Below are positions 1 through 12,440 of a stretch of 64,000 nt of DNA, one piece after another. The notes beneath the pieces were generated by a model. That model was not told the DNA's origin, searched no databases, and saw only the letters and a list, made by a program, of their open reading frames with translations. The first letter of the stretch is position 1, and the number at the start of each line of letters is the position of its first letter. Origin of the DNA: Panagrolaimus kolymaensis. Lineage: Eukaryota > Nematoda > Chromadorea > Rhabditida > Panagrolaimidae. Where the stretch lies: contig JAJQJQ010000011.1 of assembly GCA_028622995.1 (NCBI GenBank), forward strand, positions 620,001 to 684,000, in the 5' to 3' direction. The translations under genes and the position numbers were made by a program.

Positions 1-297
1 CCATGGAAGATACCCAGCAACTAAGTGGATGACGGCGTGAAAATGTTTGCCCATTAGTGCCGAGATCATCTCGAACCGCTGCCACCATCTGAAAAATGGA
101 TATTTGTTAAATCCGGAAATCAAACAACAAAAGCATTTGAAAAGGCTTCTTTTTTCCTTCTAAGGACAAAAGTAATAAAAACTCACTAAAAGATAATGTG
201 CTATATCAAAATATGGTGTCATTTTTAATCTTTGAACTGAACTTCCTGCAGTTAACAGGACATCTTGGTCCACTTTGATGCTGTCGAAGAATCCCAT
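1..297 (-). CDS. TRIC-type intracellular cation channel (TMEM38 family), 5' part only
   Basis: Partial gene; the rest lies beyond base 1. Exon 1 is 297-187, starting at the ATG on 297-295 (MGFFDSIK). Exon 2 is 88-1, joined after a 98-base intron with GTGAGT donor and TTTCAG acceptor. The joined reading is about 66 residues and contains FDIAHYL and VRDDLG followed by FSRRHPLSCWVSSM. TRIC-A/B start the same way, with a phenylalanine-rich first segment (FDxAHF), then a basic SRRHP stretch and SxW before the next membrane helix. TRIC channels are homotrimeric K+ channels of the ER/sarcoplasmic reticulum that balance charge during Ca2+ release. A longer TTG-led reading upstream is ignored. The family call rests only on the N-terminal quarter; moderately sure. 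Confidence 0.68.
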
Positions 298-1008
298 CTT
301 CGCTTCCCCCTTTTTTGTCGATGGTAAAAATTTATACCCTAAAAATTGCAATCATTAATATTTTTCTTTAACAAAACCAGGGAACACATTATTTAAAAAA
401 ATCTAAAGCTATTCATTGTCAAAAACATTGTTGAAAAGCAACAATAAAAAAATGCTTTTTTGAACACGACAAACGTAAAACCGCTGTTTTATTGCTGCTT
501 CTCCAGACATATAACAAGGAAATTAAAGAATTTAAAAAAAAATGAGCTTAGGTGAGAGGATATTTTCTTTTTTCTCGATCGATGCAGTTGAGAAAAAAAA
601 ATAAAGAAGAAAGATGAAAGCTATACGCTTTTTGCTGTGTAAAAATGACAAGTTTTTATGTGAGGTTTTTTTGAGCAACTTAAAGGAAGAAGAAAGAAAG
701 GGAGAGGATCCTTCCATCCGTTCGCAAACAAAACAAAAAATATATCGAAATGGATGCTCTGCTTTTTTGAAACACAATAAGCTTGTTTTTTTTTTTGTTA
801 TTTCCAATGATTTGAGTTTTTTTTGGCTTTTAAAACTTTGTGATTTTAGGAAAGATGGATGGCAAAAATATTTAGGCTAACTTCGACACTGGAAAAATCG
901 GAAGTGATTTGTTCCCAACAAAAAAAAAATACAGAACAAAAAATATTTTAAATCGCAATCGAATTTCTTTTTTTTCTTCAACATCTTTTACTTTATGAAA
1001 CAAAAAAA
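298..1008. other. Intergenic, no supported gene
   Basis: About 700 bases between the start of the TRIC-like gene and the stop of the phosphatase gene. It is A/T rich with several long T and A runs. Overlapping open frames on both strands near 530-880 are low-complexity and have no recognisable protein. Confidence 0.6.
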
Positions 1009-2441
1009 CTACAAATTTATTAAAGCACTTTTAAACCCAATAATTACAATAGAAACATTATCCCCACATCCACGACGAATGGCTTCTGCACTTAAATCAT
1101 CTACAATTAAATCCCATAAAGATTGATGAAAAATTTCTTCATTTTTTTCATTATTTTTTAATGATTTTAATTTCTCTAAAACATAATTGATTGCTTCTTT
1201 AGAAGTAAAAACTTTCCATAAACCATCACAAGCGAGAATAACGAATCTAAAAACCAATAAAATGGAAGGGATAATGTTGAAGGATATAATAATTAAATTA
1301 CTTGTCATTTGATGAAAGAGTAACTTTTTTAACATCTGGAACACAAATAACTCCTAAATTTTTAAATGATCCATCACCAATGGATCGAGAAACTTCGATA
1401 GAACCTTGAACTCTGCCATCTCTGAAAAAACATCAGATTGTAATTAATAAATTTAAGGGATTTTCTCAAATGTGGAGGACTAACTTAACAAATCCGCCAC
1501 TTTTTTGAATTCTCATTCTTTCATCAAATAACATAGGTGAATGATCTATGGTTAAATCTAATGGAAGATAAGATGAAACTTCCTCGCTTTTTTTACGACA
1601 TAAAACAGCCTAAAAATTCAAGTTCTCGACTTTGCTATAACGGGCCATGTTTAAAACTAACTCGACTATCACCAACATTAGCGACATAAATAACATTATT
1701 TAATAAAAATAAAATTGTTACAGTTGAACCATCTTTAAGAGATGGAATTCTGAAATCACGCCTTTACTACTTCACAATCCCGGAATAAGAAAAAGCTTAC
1801 GAGGCTTTTGCAATTTGAAGAAATTCTTCATCAATATTTTTAAAAGATTCAATAAATATTTTTTTCATTGATTTTTCAAGTACAGATAACTCATTCGTCG
1901 GGGATGCATCTGCAAAAAATTAAAATATTGAATATAAAAAAATTCGAGGAATGTGGCGGCTTACATTTACAACAAGAATTAATAAAAACATTGGAAAATT
2001 TTTTATAACAAAATTCGGCAGCTGATTTTCCAGCATGCCCATCAAATAACCCAAAAAATGCACAACGTTTGCTGAAAAATTATTTAAAAGGAAAATTAAT
2101 ATATGAATGGTATTGAACGTTGATAACAATACATTCCACAAACGGGAATCTGTTGGCTTATTTTTTCATTTATTATATGACGATCTTGCATTTCATCTCT
2201 TTCACCCTTTTTACCAATGGCTGCTACAATTATATCGTCTAAAATAAATATATGTATTTTTATCAAATTTTTGGAAAAAGTTAACAAATTTACTATTATT
2301 GCAATCCATTGGAACTTCTTCTTCATCTTCATCTTTAGAACCAGAGCCATGACTCTCATTTGTAGAATTTAGCTTTTTTGGTGGATGAACATCAATTCCC
2401 TCATCATAAAGTCCAGCGTCTTCAGATGTGCGTTTCGACAT
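1009..2441 (-). CDS. PP2C-family Ser/Thr phosphatase, ILKAP-like
   Basis: Multi-exon gene, start ATG 2441-2439 (MSKRTSEDAG), stop 1011-1009. The N-terminus is acidic with a short basic KK patch. The PP2C core follows in order across the exons: GKKGERDEMQDRH (metal-binding motif 1), FFGLFDGHAGKSAAEF (motif 2, the DGH metal site), a segment ending DERMRIQKSGGFV, then VSRSIGDGSFKNLGV, ILACDGLWKVFT and GCGDNVSIVIIG. Mg2+/Mn2+ ligand aspartates are visible in motifs 1 and 2, in ACDG and in GDN. The GERDEMQD and LACDGLxKVFT wording matches the integrin-linked kinase-associated phosphatase branch better than PP2C-alpha. The first intron is best placed at A|GTAAAT near 2294, which keeps frame into DIIVAAIG. 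Role by family: cytosolic or nuclear serine/threonine dephosphorylation. Family sure, subfamily likely. Confidence 0.85.
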
Positions 2442-3878
<1,437 letters not shown>

Positions 3879-4303
3879 TCTCATCAAATGTTAAACATCT
3901 GCTTCTGATCCATATTTATCCTCAACTGTTTTTTTCTTTAACCTTCTTTTATGTTATTCGTTTTTTTGTACCATTTTTTTATTTTGTTTGTCATTTTTTT
4001 ACTTTGAAATGAAGCAGTAATAACTGTATAATTTTGTATTCTCTTTTTATGTTATTTTTATATGATTTGAATAAAGTTTTTCGTAAATTGATGATGTGTA
4101 TTTTTTATCTACAAAGATGGAGGATTTTTAGCAAAATCAATGAAGAAGAAATATGCGAGGAAAAATTCATAGAAAAATTCTTGACACGAAAATAAATGCA
4201 TGATACTTTCTTTTTTTTGAGTTTCATCCTTGAATTCGATTGTTGAAGAAATTTTCTGAATCGTCTGTTTTCATAATTTTTTTGAAAGCTTCAATATTTT
4301 ATA

Positions 4304-5926
4304 ATGGAAGATATTACACTTGTTTCGGATTTAGCATGGATTCCTCGAGGTGTTGCTAAGAAAGATCCTGTAAAAATTCAACTTGAAAAGACTCAATTAG
4401 CTGATCTTATTAGAGGTATATTATTTTCATCATTTCCATCCATTTCTTAACTTTCTTTCTTTTTTTAGGTGATGGAGCCGCTGAAGGTGATACATCTGAA
4501 GATGACGCAGAAATAGAAGACGATGTTGCTAAGCTAAATATCGAAGTATGTTGAAGAAGCTGAATTTCCATGTAACATTTCTCATTTTTAGGAACAAAAT
4601 GAAGAACATCTCGAAGAAAAGAAGGACGAACCAAAGAGAGAGTATGCTTTATATTTTATAATTGTAAATCTCGTGTTATCTCCGAAGTTTTAGAGGAAAT
4701 ATTATGAAAGGTGTTGCTGTTCATGCTTCTTCTCATGAAGACCCTTACATTACCAAACAAGAAGATAGCGAAGATGAATATGAAAAGGATGATTTTATTC
4801 TCAAGGACTCTGATAATCTTGTTGTTGTTGCTAAAATGGTTAAGGTTAGTCATTAATGGTGCTTTCTGATCATTCAAATTTAAATCATTTTAGGATGAAC
4901 CATCCATTGATGTCTATGTTTACAATGAAGCTAATGGTGATTGGTATCTTCATCATGATTACATTCTTGCTTCACCACCTCTTTGTCTTGTTCCTATTCG
5001 TTATGATCCTGGAAGCGAAAATGGAAAAGGGAATCTTCTTGCTGTAGGATCTTTTGATCCAACTATTCAAATTTGGGATCTTGACATTGCAAATTCTATT
5101 GAACCTATTCTTACTCTTGGAAAACAAAAATCTAAAAAAGGTGTTAAATCTCGAAAGAAGCGTGATAATTCTGCTCAAGGACATTCTGATGCTGTAACTG
5201 CTCTTGATTGGAATCAACTTTGTCCACATGTTTTAGCTTCTGGAAGCGCGGATCAAACAGTCGTATTATGGGATTTGGATGAAGCAAAACCTGCAACAAT
5301 TGTAACTTGTTTTGATGATAAAATTGGTTCACTTAAATGGCATCCTGTTGAACAATCAATTATGGTAGCAGGAACTCGTGCAGGAAAAGCTCAAATTATC
5401 GATTGCCGAAATGTTCAACCAGTCTCGAATGCACAATGGGATTTTGGAGCTGAGATTGAAAAACTTCTTTGGGATACTTATAACCCATTTTGTATTTTCG
5501 CAGTAACTGATGATGGAAAACTTCATTATCTTGATTCTCGTAAACCTGGAAAACCTGTGACTTCCGTTTTTGCACACGAAGATGGTGCTAACGCAGTTTC
5601 TCAAAATTATGGAGTGAAAGGAATGATTGCAACTGTGGGTGAAAATGTATGTGTATTTCTTTATCACTTATTTTGACCTTAATTTTTTTTTGTAGGAGCT
5701 CAAAATATGGAAACTCTCTGGTGCGGAACCTAACTTTGAAGAAGTCTATCAACATGAAGTCAAAATGGGAAAATTATTTACAGTAGCTTTCAATCCAGAT
5801 GTTCATAATACGCTAGTTGTTGGCGGTGAAAGAGAAGAAATGGTTCGAATTATTGATTTGGAGAAATATGAAAAAGTTTGTACTGCTTTTGGTGCTCGAT
5901 TTGCTGAAGAAGAAATGGAAACTTGA
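4304..5926 (+). CDS. pwp1: PWP1-like WD40 protein (periodic tryptophan protein 1)
   Basis: Six exons (4304-4415, 4469-4545, 4592-4641, 4694-4844, 4894-5646, 5696-5926) join in frame to 457 residues. The N-terminus ITLVSDLAWIPRGVAKKDP is the PWP1 signature and is followed by an acidic linker. WD40 repeats are plain: AVGSFDPTIQIWDLD, HSDAVTALDWN with ASGSADQTVVLWDLD, SLKWHP with AGTRAGKAQIIDCR, a LHYLDSRKPGKPV repeat, then ELKIWKLSGAEP and FNPDVHNTLVVGG. A basic patch near KKGVKSRKKR could be a nucleolar signal. PWP1 homologues work in ribosome biogenesis and rDNA chromatin. The start is the first ATG that yields the conserved N-terminus. Confident. Confidence 0.93.
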
Positions 5927-6763
5927 AATGATAAATGGTTATTGGAGCTTTTAAAATGGAGTAATATTTCTTTTAAAAGCTTCTATTATATTTTGTTATT
6001 TTTGTTGAGTTTGAGATAATAAAGTTTTATTTATAGATTAAATAGTTGTAATTGACCTTATTGCGCAGAAAATGCATGTTGTGAAAAAATAAAAACTCCA
6101 ATAAAATTGTGGGTGTAACTGGTTCTATGATTCTATGATTTAGACTAAAAAAAAGGAAAAACCAATCAATCTGTCATTATTTTTTTTAGATATTTGGACT
6201 TATTGATACTTTATTATTTTCGTTTAATTAGTTTTAATTTAACTTTTACTTTAAAACAAAAACCTTTTTCCTTCGCAATTCCGCCCACAATCGCATCATT
6301 TTTCAAGTATCACTTCTTCAAAAAAAAGTAAGTAAATTTCAAAATAAAAAAGAAAAACATCGGAAAAACGGTTCTGCGAACATTTATTTGATCACAAATT
6401 GAGCAGCGACTACAATATTGAACGCGAGTGAAATGGTGGAGCGTATTATTATTTCACCGCAAATAGTAACTTTTAAAATACGGATGACATAATAGAACTT
6501 TTTTGTTTTGCTTTCGTACTTTTTTTTATGACTGTTTAATACTATTTTTTTATACGATACGTTGTTATACGTAAATTCCCGTAACGTGGTGGTTAATCAC
6601 TCCCTCTTTTTTTAAATGTGTGCTTGAACTTTTTTTGTTGTATAAAAAGGTTTCATCTTTTTTATTCTAAAATTTAGAAGCAATATTTATTTCTAAAATC
6701 GTTGCAGACTGAAAAGACAGAATTTTAATTCCTTGCTTTCAAGCGGTGTCTGAAAAATAAAGT
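5927..6763. other. Intergenic; possible TATA-type core promoter of the SLC26 gene
   Basis: About 840 bases. A TATAAAAAGG element lies at about 6641-6650, some 115 bases before the SLC26 start codon, and would be a plausible core promoter. A short direct repeat (TTCTATGA twice) lies near 6120-6140. No gene seen. Confidence 0.4.
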
Positions 6764-9700
6764 ATGAATCAAATTGAATTTGATAAAGTTTATGGCCGAT
6801 ATCCGCATGGTTATGATAAAATCAGCCTGATTCAAAGAATTCGTAAAACTCTTTCACCACAATGGTTTAAAAATAAATTCTTTGCAACCATTCCAATTCT
6901 GGATTGGCTTCCAAAATATAATTTCAAAAAATATGTTTTTCGTGATTTAATCGGTGGTTTAACTGTTGGAATTATGCACGTTCCTCAAGGTAAGAAAAGC
7001 TATCCATGGTAAAATCAAGCCCATATAAAAACCTAATTTTTTAGGAATGGCATATGCCACCCTTGCTGGCGTGGATCCTATTTATGGATTGTATTCATCA
7101 TTTTTTTCATCATTCGTTTACATGTTTTTTGGTACTTCTCGTCACATTTCCATTGGTGTTTTTGCTGTTGCTTCAATGATGGTTGGAAGCGTTCGCTTTC
7201 GTTTTATTCCAGAAATAATTGATCCAGCCGATTCTCAACAAGCTGTTGATGACCACATTGTTAGTAATTTTACGGGAATGATAGACCCGAAAATCAATAA
7301 TAGTTATGAAGTTATGACTTTATTAAGCACATTGACTTTTGGAGTTGGAATTGTTCAGGTAACTTTTTTAATAAAATAATGAAATGTTTGATCCACTTTT
7401 TTTTACATTTGTCATTACCGTAGACCATTTTAAGATTTCACAAATAAGCAATTAGTCAGGTTTTCCTGGTTTTGATTAATGTGGGCTTCGCCTTTATTTG
7501 TGTTTTAAAAATTTCTCTTTTTTTTAATCTGACGAATTAAACCAAATAGAAGCTATATCATTTTTTAATTCTTAGTTTGATCTTCAATAAATAAACAAAA
7601 CAAATTTATTTAATGATTCTTTTAATTAAAATGAAAAGGTAAAAAAATTTACTTCTCGCCTTTGTTTACTTTTTTTCTTTTGAGTTGAAAAAGCAAATAA
7701 ACAGATCATTTACAAAAGTTTAAAGTTGGTAAAAATATTTGTTTAAAGTTTTTACAACGTTTGTTTTTTTCATAAACTTTTGATAGGATTAAATGAGGTC
7801 AAGCTTAACAATAGGCATGTATGCTTGTGATTCGAATTATGCTTGTAGTAACATGAGGAAGTTTAGATACATAAATTTAAAAACCTACGTAGTTAAAGCA
7901 GAAAGCAAAAAAAATATAAGAAAAAATAACAGATTCCATTTAAAGAAATCATGACAATGGTTTATTATATTTTTAGCTTCTGATGGGCATCTTCCGATTA
8001 TCTTTCCTCACAGCTTACATGTCCGATGCTTTGATAGCTGGTTATACCACAGGTTTACATGATTTTGGACAAGTCAAAATTAAATGATTTTGTTTTTTAG
8101 CAACAGCAACACATGTTTTAGTTTCACAAATCAATGAAATTATTGGTGTTAAAATTGCACGTTATAATGGAAATGGAATGCTCTTTTTTGTAAGTTGTTT
8201 ATCAATTGTTAATTTACCCATCAAACAAAAAAGAGAATGAGTAATTAATTTTTCTTTCCGCGACCTTGGGTTGTAAAGCTCCTTTGAATTTTGTATTCTT
8301 GATCTCATTAACTTTTTGTTTAGATGCTTCGTGATTTGTTTTTTGTCATTCCTCAATCAAAGAGTATGACAATAGCAATTTCAATTTTTGGTTTGACGTT
8401 TCTTTATATTGGAAAAGAATACATAAATCCATTGGTGAAGAAGCGTTCACCCGTGCCTATTCCATTCGAGCTTCTTCTCGTGATCTTTGGAATTGTTATA
8501 TCTACGACACTCAACGTAAATGAAAATTATCACATAGACATAGTTAATAAAATTCCTCAAGGTTTACCAAAGCCTCATTTACCTGATTTTACCCTTTTGC
8601 CTTCATTGATACCTGATTGTTTGTCCATAGCAATTATTTGTTATATGTTTACAATTTCACTTGGAAAATTATTTGCTCGAAAGCATAATTATAAAATTGA
8701 TCCAACTCAAGAACTTTATGCACTTGGATTTATGGAAATTTTGTCATCTTTTCTTCCGGTGTATCCAACTGGCGCCGCGTTATCTCGATCATCCGTGTGT
8801 GAATCAAGTGGAGTTCATTCACAACTTTATACTGTTTTTACAAGTACATTACTTTTGGCTGTAATTTTATGGTTGGGTCCTTTACTTGAGCCTCTTCCAA
8901 TGGTATGTTTTTCATTGAAGAGTTTGAGCGTGAAGTACGTATCTATTAATAATTACAGTGTATTCTTTCATGCATCGTCATCATCAGTTTGAAATCTCTC
9001 TTTCTGCAAGCGAAACAATTACCTCGATTATGGAAAATATCTAAATTTGATTTTGTAAGTTTTCCTATAGGTTTGAAAAAGATAGCTCTGAAAAGCAGAT
9101 TGTAAAAAAAGCAGACAGATGCAAAAAAATTTTACTTGGTTTTTACAGTACTTTTTTTTCTGCAACTTTTTTTTTTTATTTCATCGCTTATCATGCACGG
9201 GTAATTGATAATAGACAAATTATCTCATTGACGTAAGCACCTTAACTTAAAAACCCTGAAGATGTTTATTTAATAATTACCAAAAACGTCAAAACCATTT
9301 TTGTTTTAAACTTTCATCTCTCATCTTTTTTTTAAATAATAGGTTTTGTTTTCTAAAAAAAAGTATCTTTTTCTATTTTTTTGCAAAAACATCTCAATTA
9401 AAAAACACCGTTCAAAGGTGATTGGATAATTATAAAATTATTTTTTAATATTTTTAAACTTTCAAACATTAACTTTTTTTAGGCTGTATGGGTAATAGCA
9501 TATTTATCAACAGTTTGTACTACCGTAACTTTGGGACTTTTAATTGCATTTATTTTTGTTTTACTTTCGGTTGTTTTACAACAACAATGGCCTAAATTTT
9601 ATTCATATGGAACAGATGAAAATTTTGAATCATTTTATCCTTTAAAATCTTTTGAAAAGTTGCATAAACTTCCACACGATGCAAGATTATTTAAATTTGA

Positions 9701-10141
9701 AGGACCTTTACATTTTGCAAATACTCCCAAATTTGTTGATACTTTGACTCATTTAATTACGGAAAAAGATGAGGATGAATTGGAAGCAGCAAAGTTGGAT
9801 GTCGATAGCAAAATGGAAAATGGAAAGGTGGAGGCAGTAGTTGTTGCACAACCAAAAAACATAGTCTTGGATTGTTCAGCTATGGTCTTTATTGATACCA
9901 TGGGTTTGGATGCTTTGTTGCAAGTAAGATTTTTTTCTTTAACCCTTGGCTTCAAATAAGCTTTGTTCACATTTTCTAGGTTTACACAACCGCGAAGAAG
10001 CATGACACGATATTACTTTTTGCTGCATTTCCTGCTTCAGTTTTGAATGTCTTTGACAACGCTGATTTCTATAATGATCTTCCTAAAGAAAATATTTTCC
10101 CATCAGTTCATCACGCGGTGCAATACCTCAAAGATAATTAA
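6764..10141 (+). CDS. SLC26-family anion transporter (sulfate permease type)
   Basis: Eight exons: 6764-6989, 7045-7358, 7977-8052, 8101-8189, 8324-8902, 8959-9054, 9483-9923 and 9980-10141. The protein has the Sulfate_transp core: the start of the membrane domain holds the family hallmark [22 protein letters not shown] split over exons 1-2, then [16 protein letters not shown], and [21 protein letters not shown] near the end of the membrane domain. A cytoplasmic STAS domain follows, from [15 protein letters not shown] through [17 protein letters not shown] to the C-terminus. SLC26 proteins exchange sulfate, chloride, bicarbonate or oxalate at the plasma membrane; the substrate cannot be told here. 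Introns 2 (618 bases) and 6 (428 bases) are long for this window. Closest expectation is a C. elegans SULP-like protein. Confident on family. Confidence 0.94.
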
Positions 10142-11031
10142 CCTAATAATCGTTTACCTTTTTTTGACTCATTTACAAACAACGGTGATATTATTTTCTA
10201 TCATCTTTATTTTATTTTTTATTTGTGAAAAGCTTTATTGTTGCAGCAGTGTATAAAATATTCTTGGCATTTGTTTTGGAAAATTATTTTATAATAAAAA
10301 ATTTAATATTTGTTTGTGTTTTCGAGCTGTGAATTGATGAAATTAGTTCAATGGCAAGTACAAAATCAGCGCATAAAAGACATACAGTAACTTTTCTTTA
10401 AATACGAAATGTAGTCTTCGAAGTTGTATAATTACATAATCGTCTATCTAACAATTATAAGCATACATACATAAATAGCAATATTAACAAGTATTCTTCT
10501 TAATGACCCAATTATGTGACATAATTTGCCTTTTTTTGTTACAAAATCCACCGTTTTTTTGTATTAATAAAACTTTTTTAAAAACTCATAAAATAAAATA
10601 AGCAGCTATCGTATGACTACGATAATGAAAAATAAAGCCATTAAAAATATTCCTGGCTAAAAAACATAAATAGAAAAATTTCTGAAATCTTTTTTTTGTA
10701 AAATAATTTTTTTCTTTCTCAACTTTTTAATCGACCGGAAATTTTTATCTTTCGCAAAAAAAAAAATATACTGAGAAAGACTAAATGTTTTTTGTTTTTC
10801 TTTTTTTGGTTGCTTTATTTTAAATATATTTTACTTTGCAAGCAACCGATGTTCAACCAACAGGATGTTAGCAATTATGAGCTCAAAAAATATTTAATAA
10901 TTCTTTTGATTTAGATTTAGTTAAATTTCTAAATTTCAAAAGTGTAAAACAAACATCAAAACTTTTCCTATTATTTTTTAGTTTTTGTATTTATTTATTT
11001 GTTAAAAAATATTGTGACAGCGGCGACGACG
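10142..11031. other. Intergenic, no supported gene
   Basis: About 890 bases, highly A/T rich, holding the SLC26 3'UTR (AATAAAA near 10295) and the upstream region of the chemoreceptor. An additional upstream exon of the receptor cannot be ruled out. Confidence 0.45.
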
Positions 11032-12331
11032 ATGGTGTCGTATGATGAAAATATAATATTATTTGATAATATTGTTTCAATCATTGGAATATTAGCCAAT
11101 ATTTTAACTATGTATTTTATTTATACCAAAACTGGCGCTCGATTAATGATATATCGAAATATATTGTTTCAAAGTTGTATACATAATTTTTTATTTGCTA
11201 TCATTACTTTTATATCCAAATGTGTAAGTTTTTGTGGTCAAACACCCAAAAAAAATTCCATTCTTTTCCTTTGACTTACTTTTAAATTATTTTTTTAGCA
11301 CATTGACATAAAAGATGGTAGCTTTTTCATGCTTATGCGAGGCACTTTTTCCAACATCGATTCCCCTTACAACTTGGTACTAATTTCAATTTGGAATTTT
11401 ATTCTAATTTTTTATATTTCTTCACTTCCAATAAAATATATTTATCGTTATTTTGTTATTGTAAAAGATTCAAAACCATCCAAATGGTATTATATTTTAG
11501 TTTTATGCTTTTCATTTTGTTTGACTATTATTTATTTTTCCTTGAATGTTTATGTTTTATGGCCAAATCGCTTTGTTGTTAGAACCAAAACCCAATTATT
11601 GAGGGATGATACATTTTACGATAAAGTTCCAAATTTTGTTGTGGCTGAAATTGAAGATTTTCCATTAAAAATTATGTTTGGTTATTGTTGCTTTTTGCTC
11701 GTATTTTGTTGGGGATTGTCATTGGCTGTAAATTTCATTGTTTACAAACATCTAAAATCCAAGAAACATTTAATGTCAGCGTTTGCTAAAGAATTTCATA
11801 AAGAAGTCTCTACGTTTTTTGTTATCGAAGTAAGTTTTAATTATTAATATTTTGAAATTCAAATGAGTAAACAAAAAAATGAATTAGCTTTGTGGGAGTA
11901 AGACTTACTGAAGTTTTGAGTAATTTAATTTCTTTAATTAAAATTTTAAAATCGAGTTCTTGCTTTTGTTTGGTTCCGAGAAATCACAAAAGCTTTTTGA
12001 AAATTAAAAACTTTGAAGAAACAACAAATTTATTATTTAAAAGTAAATATTTTTTTAGGCTTTGATTCCATTTTTCTTTTGCTTTTTACCATTTGCAATA
12101 ATTATCATTTGTACATATGTTCATACAACCATGCCCAAATATGCTCTTCTTGCTTTAATGATTGTTGAATTAATTCCAATCGTCAATGCTTTAACAAAAC
12201 TTTTATGTATTCGAGATTATCGCCTTGCAATATTAGAACATTTTCAATGGAAACCGAATACAGGTTCAAGGAAAGTTACAGTAATGCGAATGTCAGATAA
12301 AAATCAAAGAAGAATTTCAACTATTACTTAA
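11032..12331 (+). CDS. Nematode 7TM chemoreceptor (serpentine receptor, Srd/Str-like)
   Basis: Three exons (11032-11223, 11299-11829, 12059-12331) join in frame to 331 residues. The start is the ATG at 11032 (MVSYDENII); an earlier in-frame TTG at 10999 is not needed. Seven hydrophobic helices are clear: around NIVSIIGILANILTMYFIY, the IHNFLFAIITF segment, ISIWNFILIFYIS, WYYILVLCFSF, FGYCCFLLVFCWGLS, IPFFFCFLPFAIIII and LALMIVELIPIVNALTKLL. The last helix, P-I-V-N-A-L followed by IRDYR, is the usual end of the Str/Srd/Srh receptor superfamily (PIxNPxxxLxxxRxYR). These are chemosensory GPCRs placed in sensory cilia. Ligand unknown. The exact class (srd, str or srj) is not certain. Confidence 0.75.
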
Positions 12332-12440
12332 ATTAAAAAAAACATTTATTCTAAATTTATAACAATAAATATTATTACGCGATGACCAAATAAATAAATA
12401 TACTACCCATAAAAAATTGAAGCAAAGCAAAAACAATAAA

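Noticed and set aside
532..880. Overlapping open frames on both strands
   Set aside because: Phe/Lys-rich low-complexity translations with no splice logic or family similarity.
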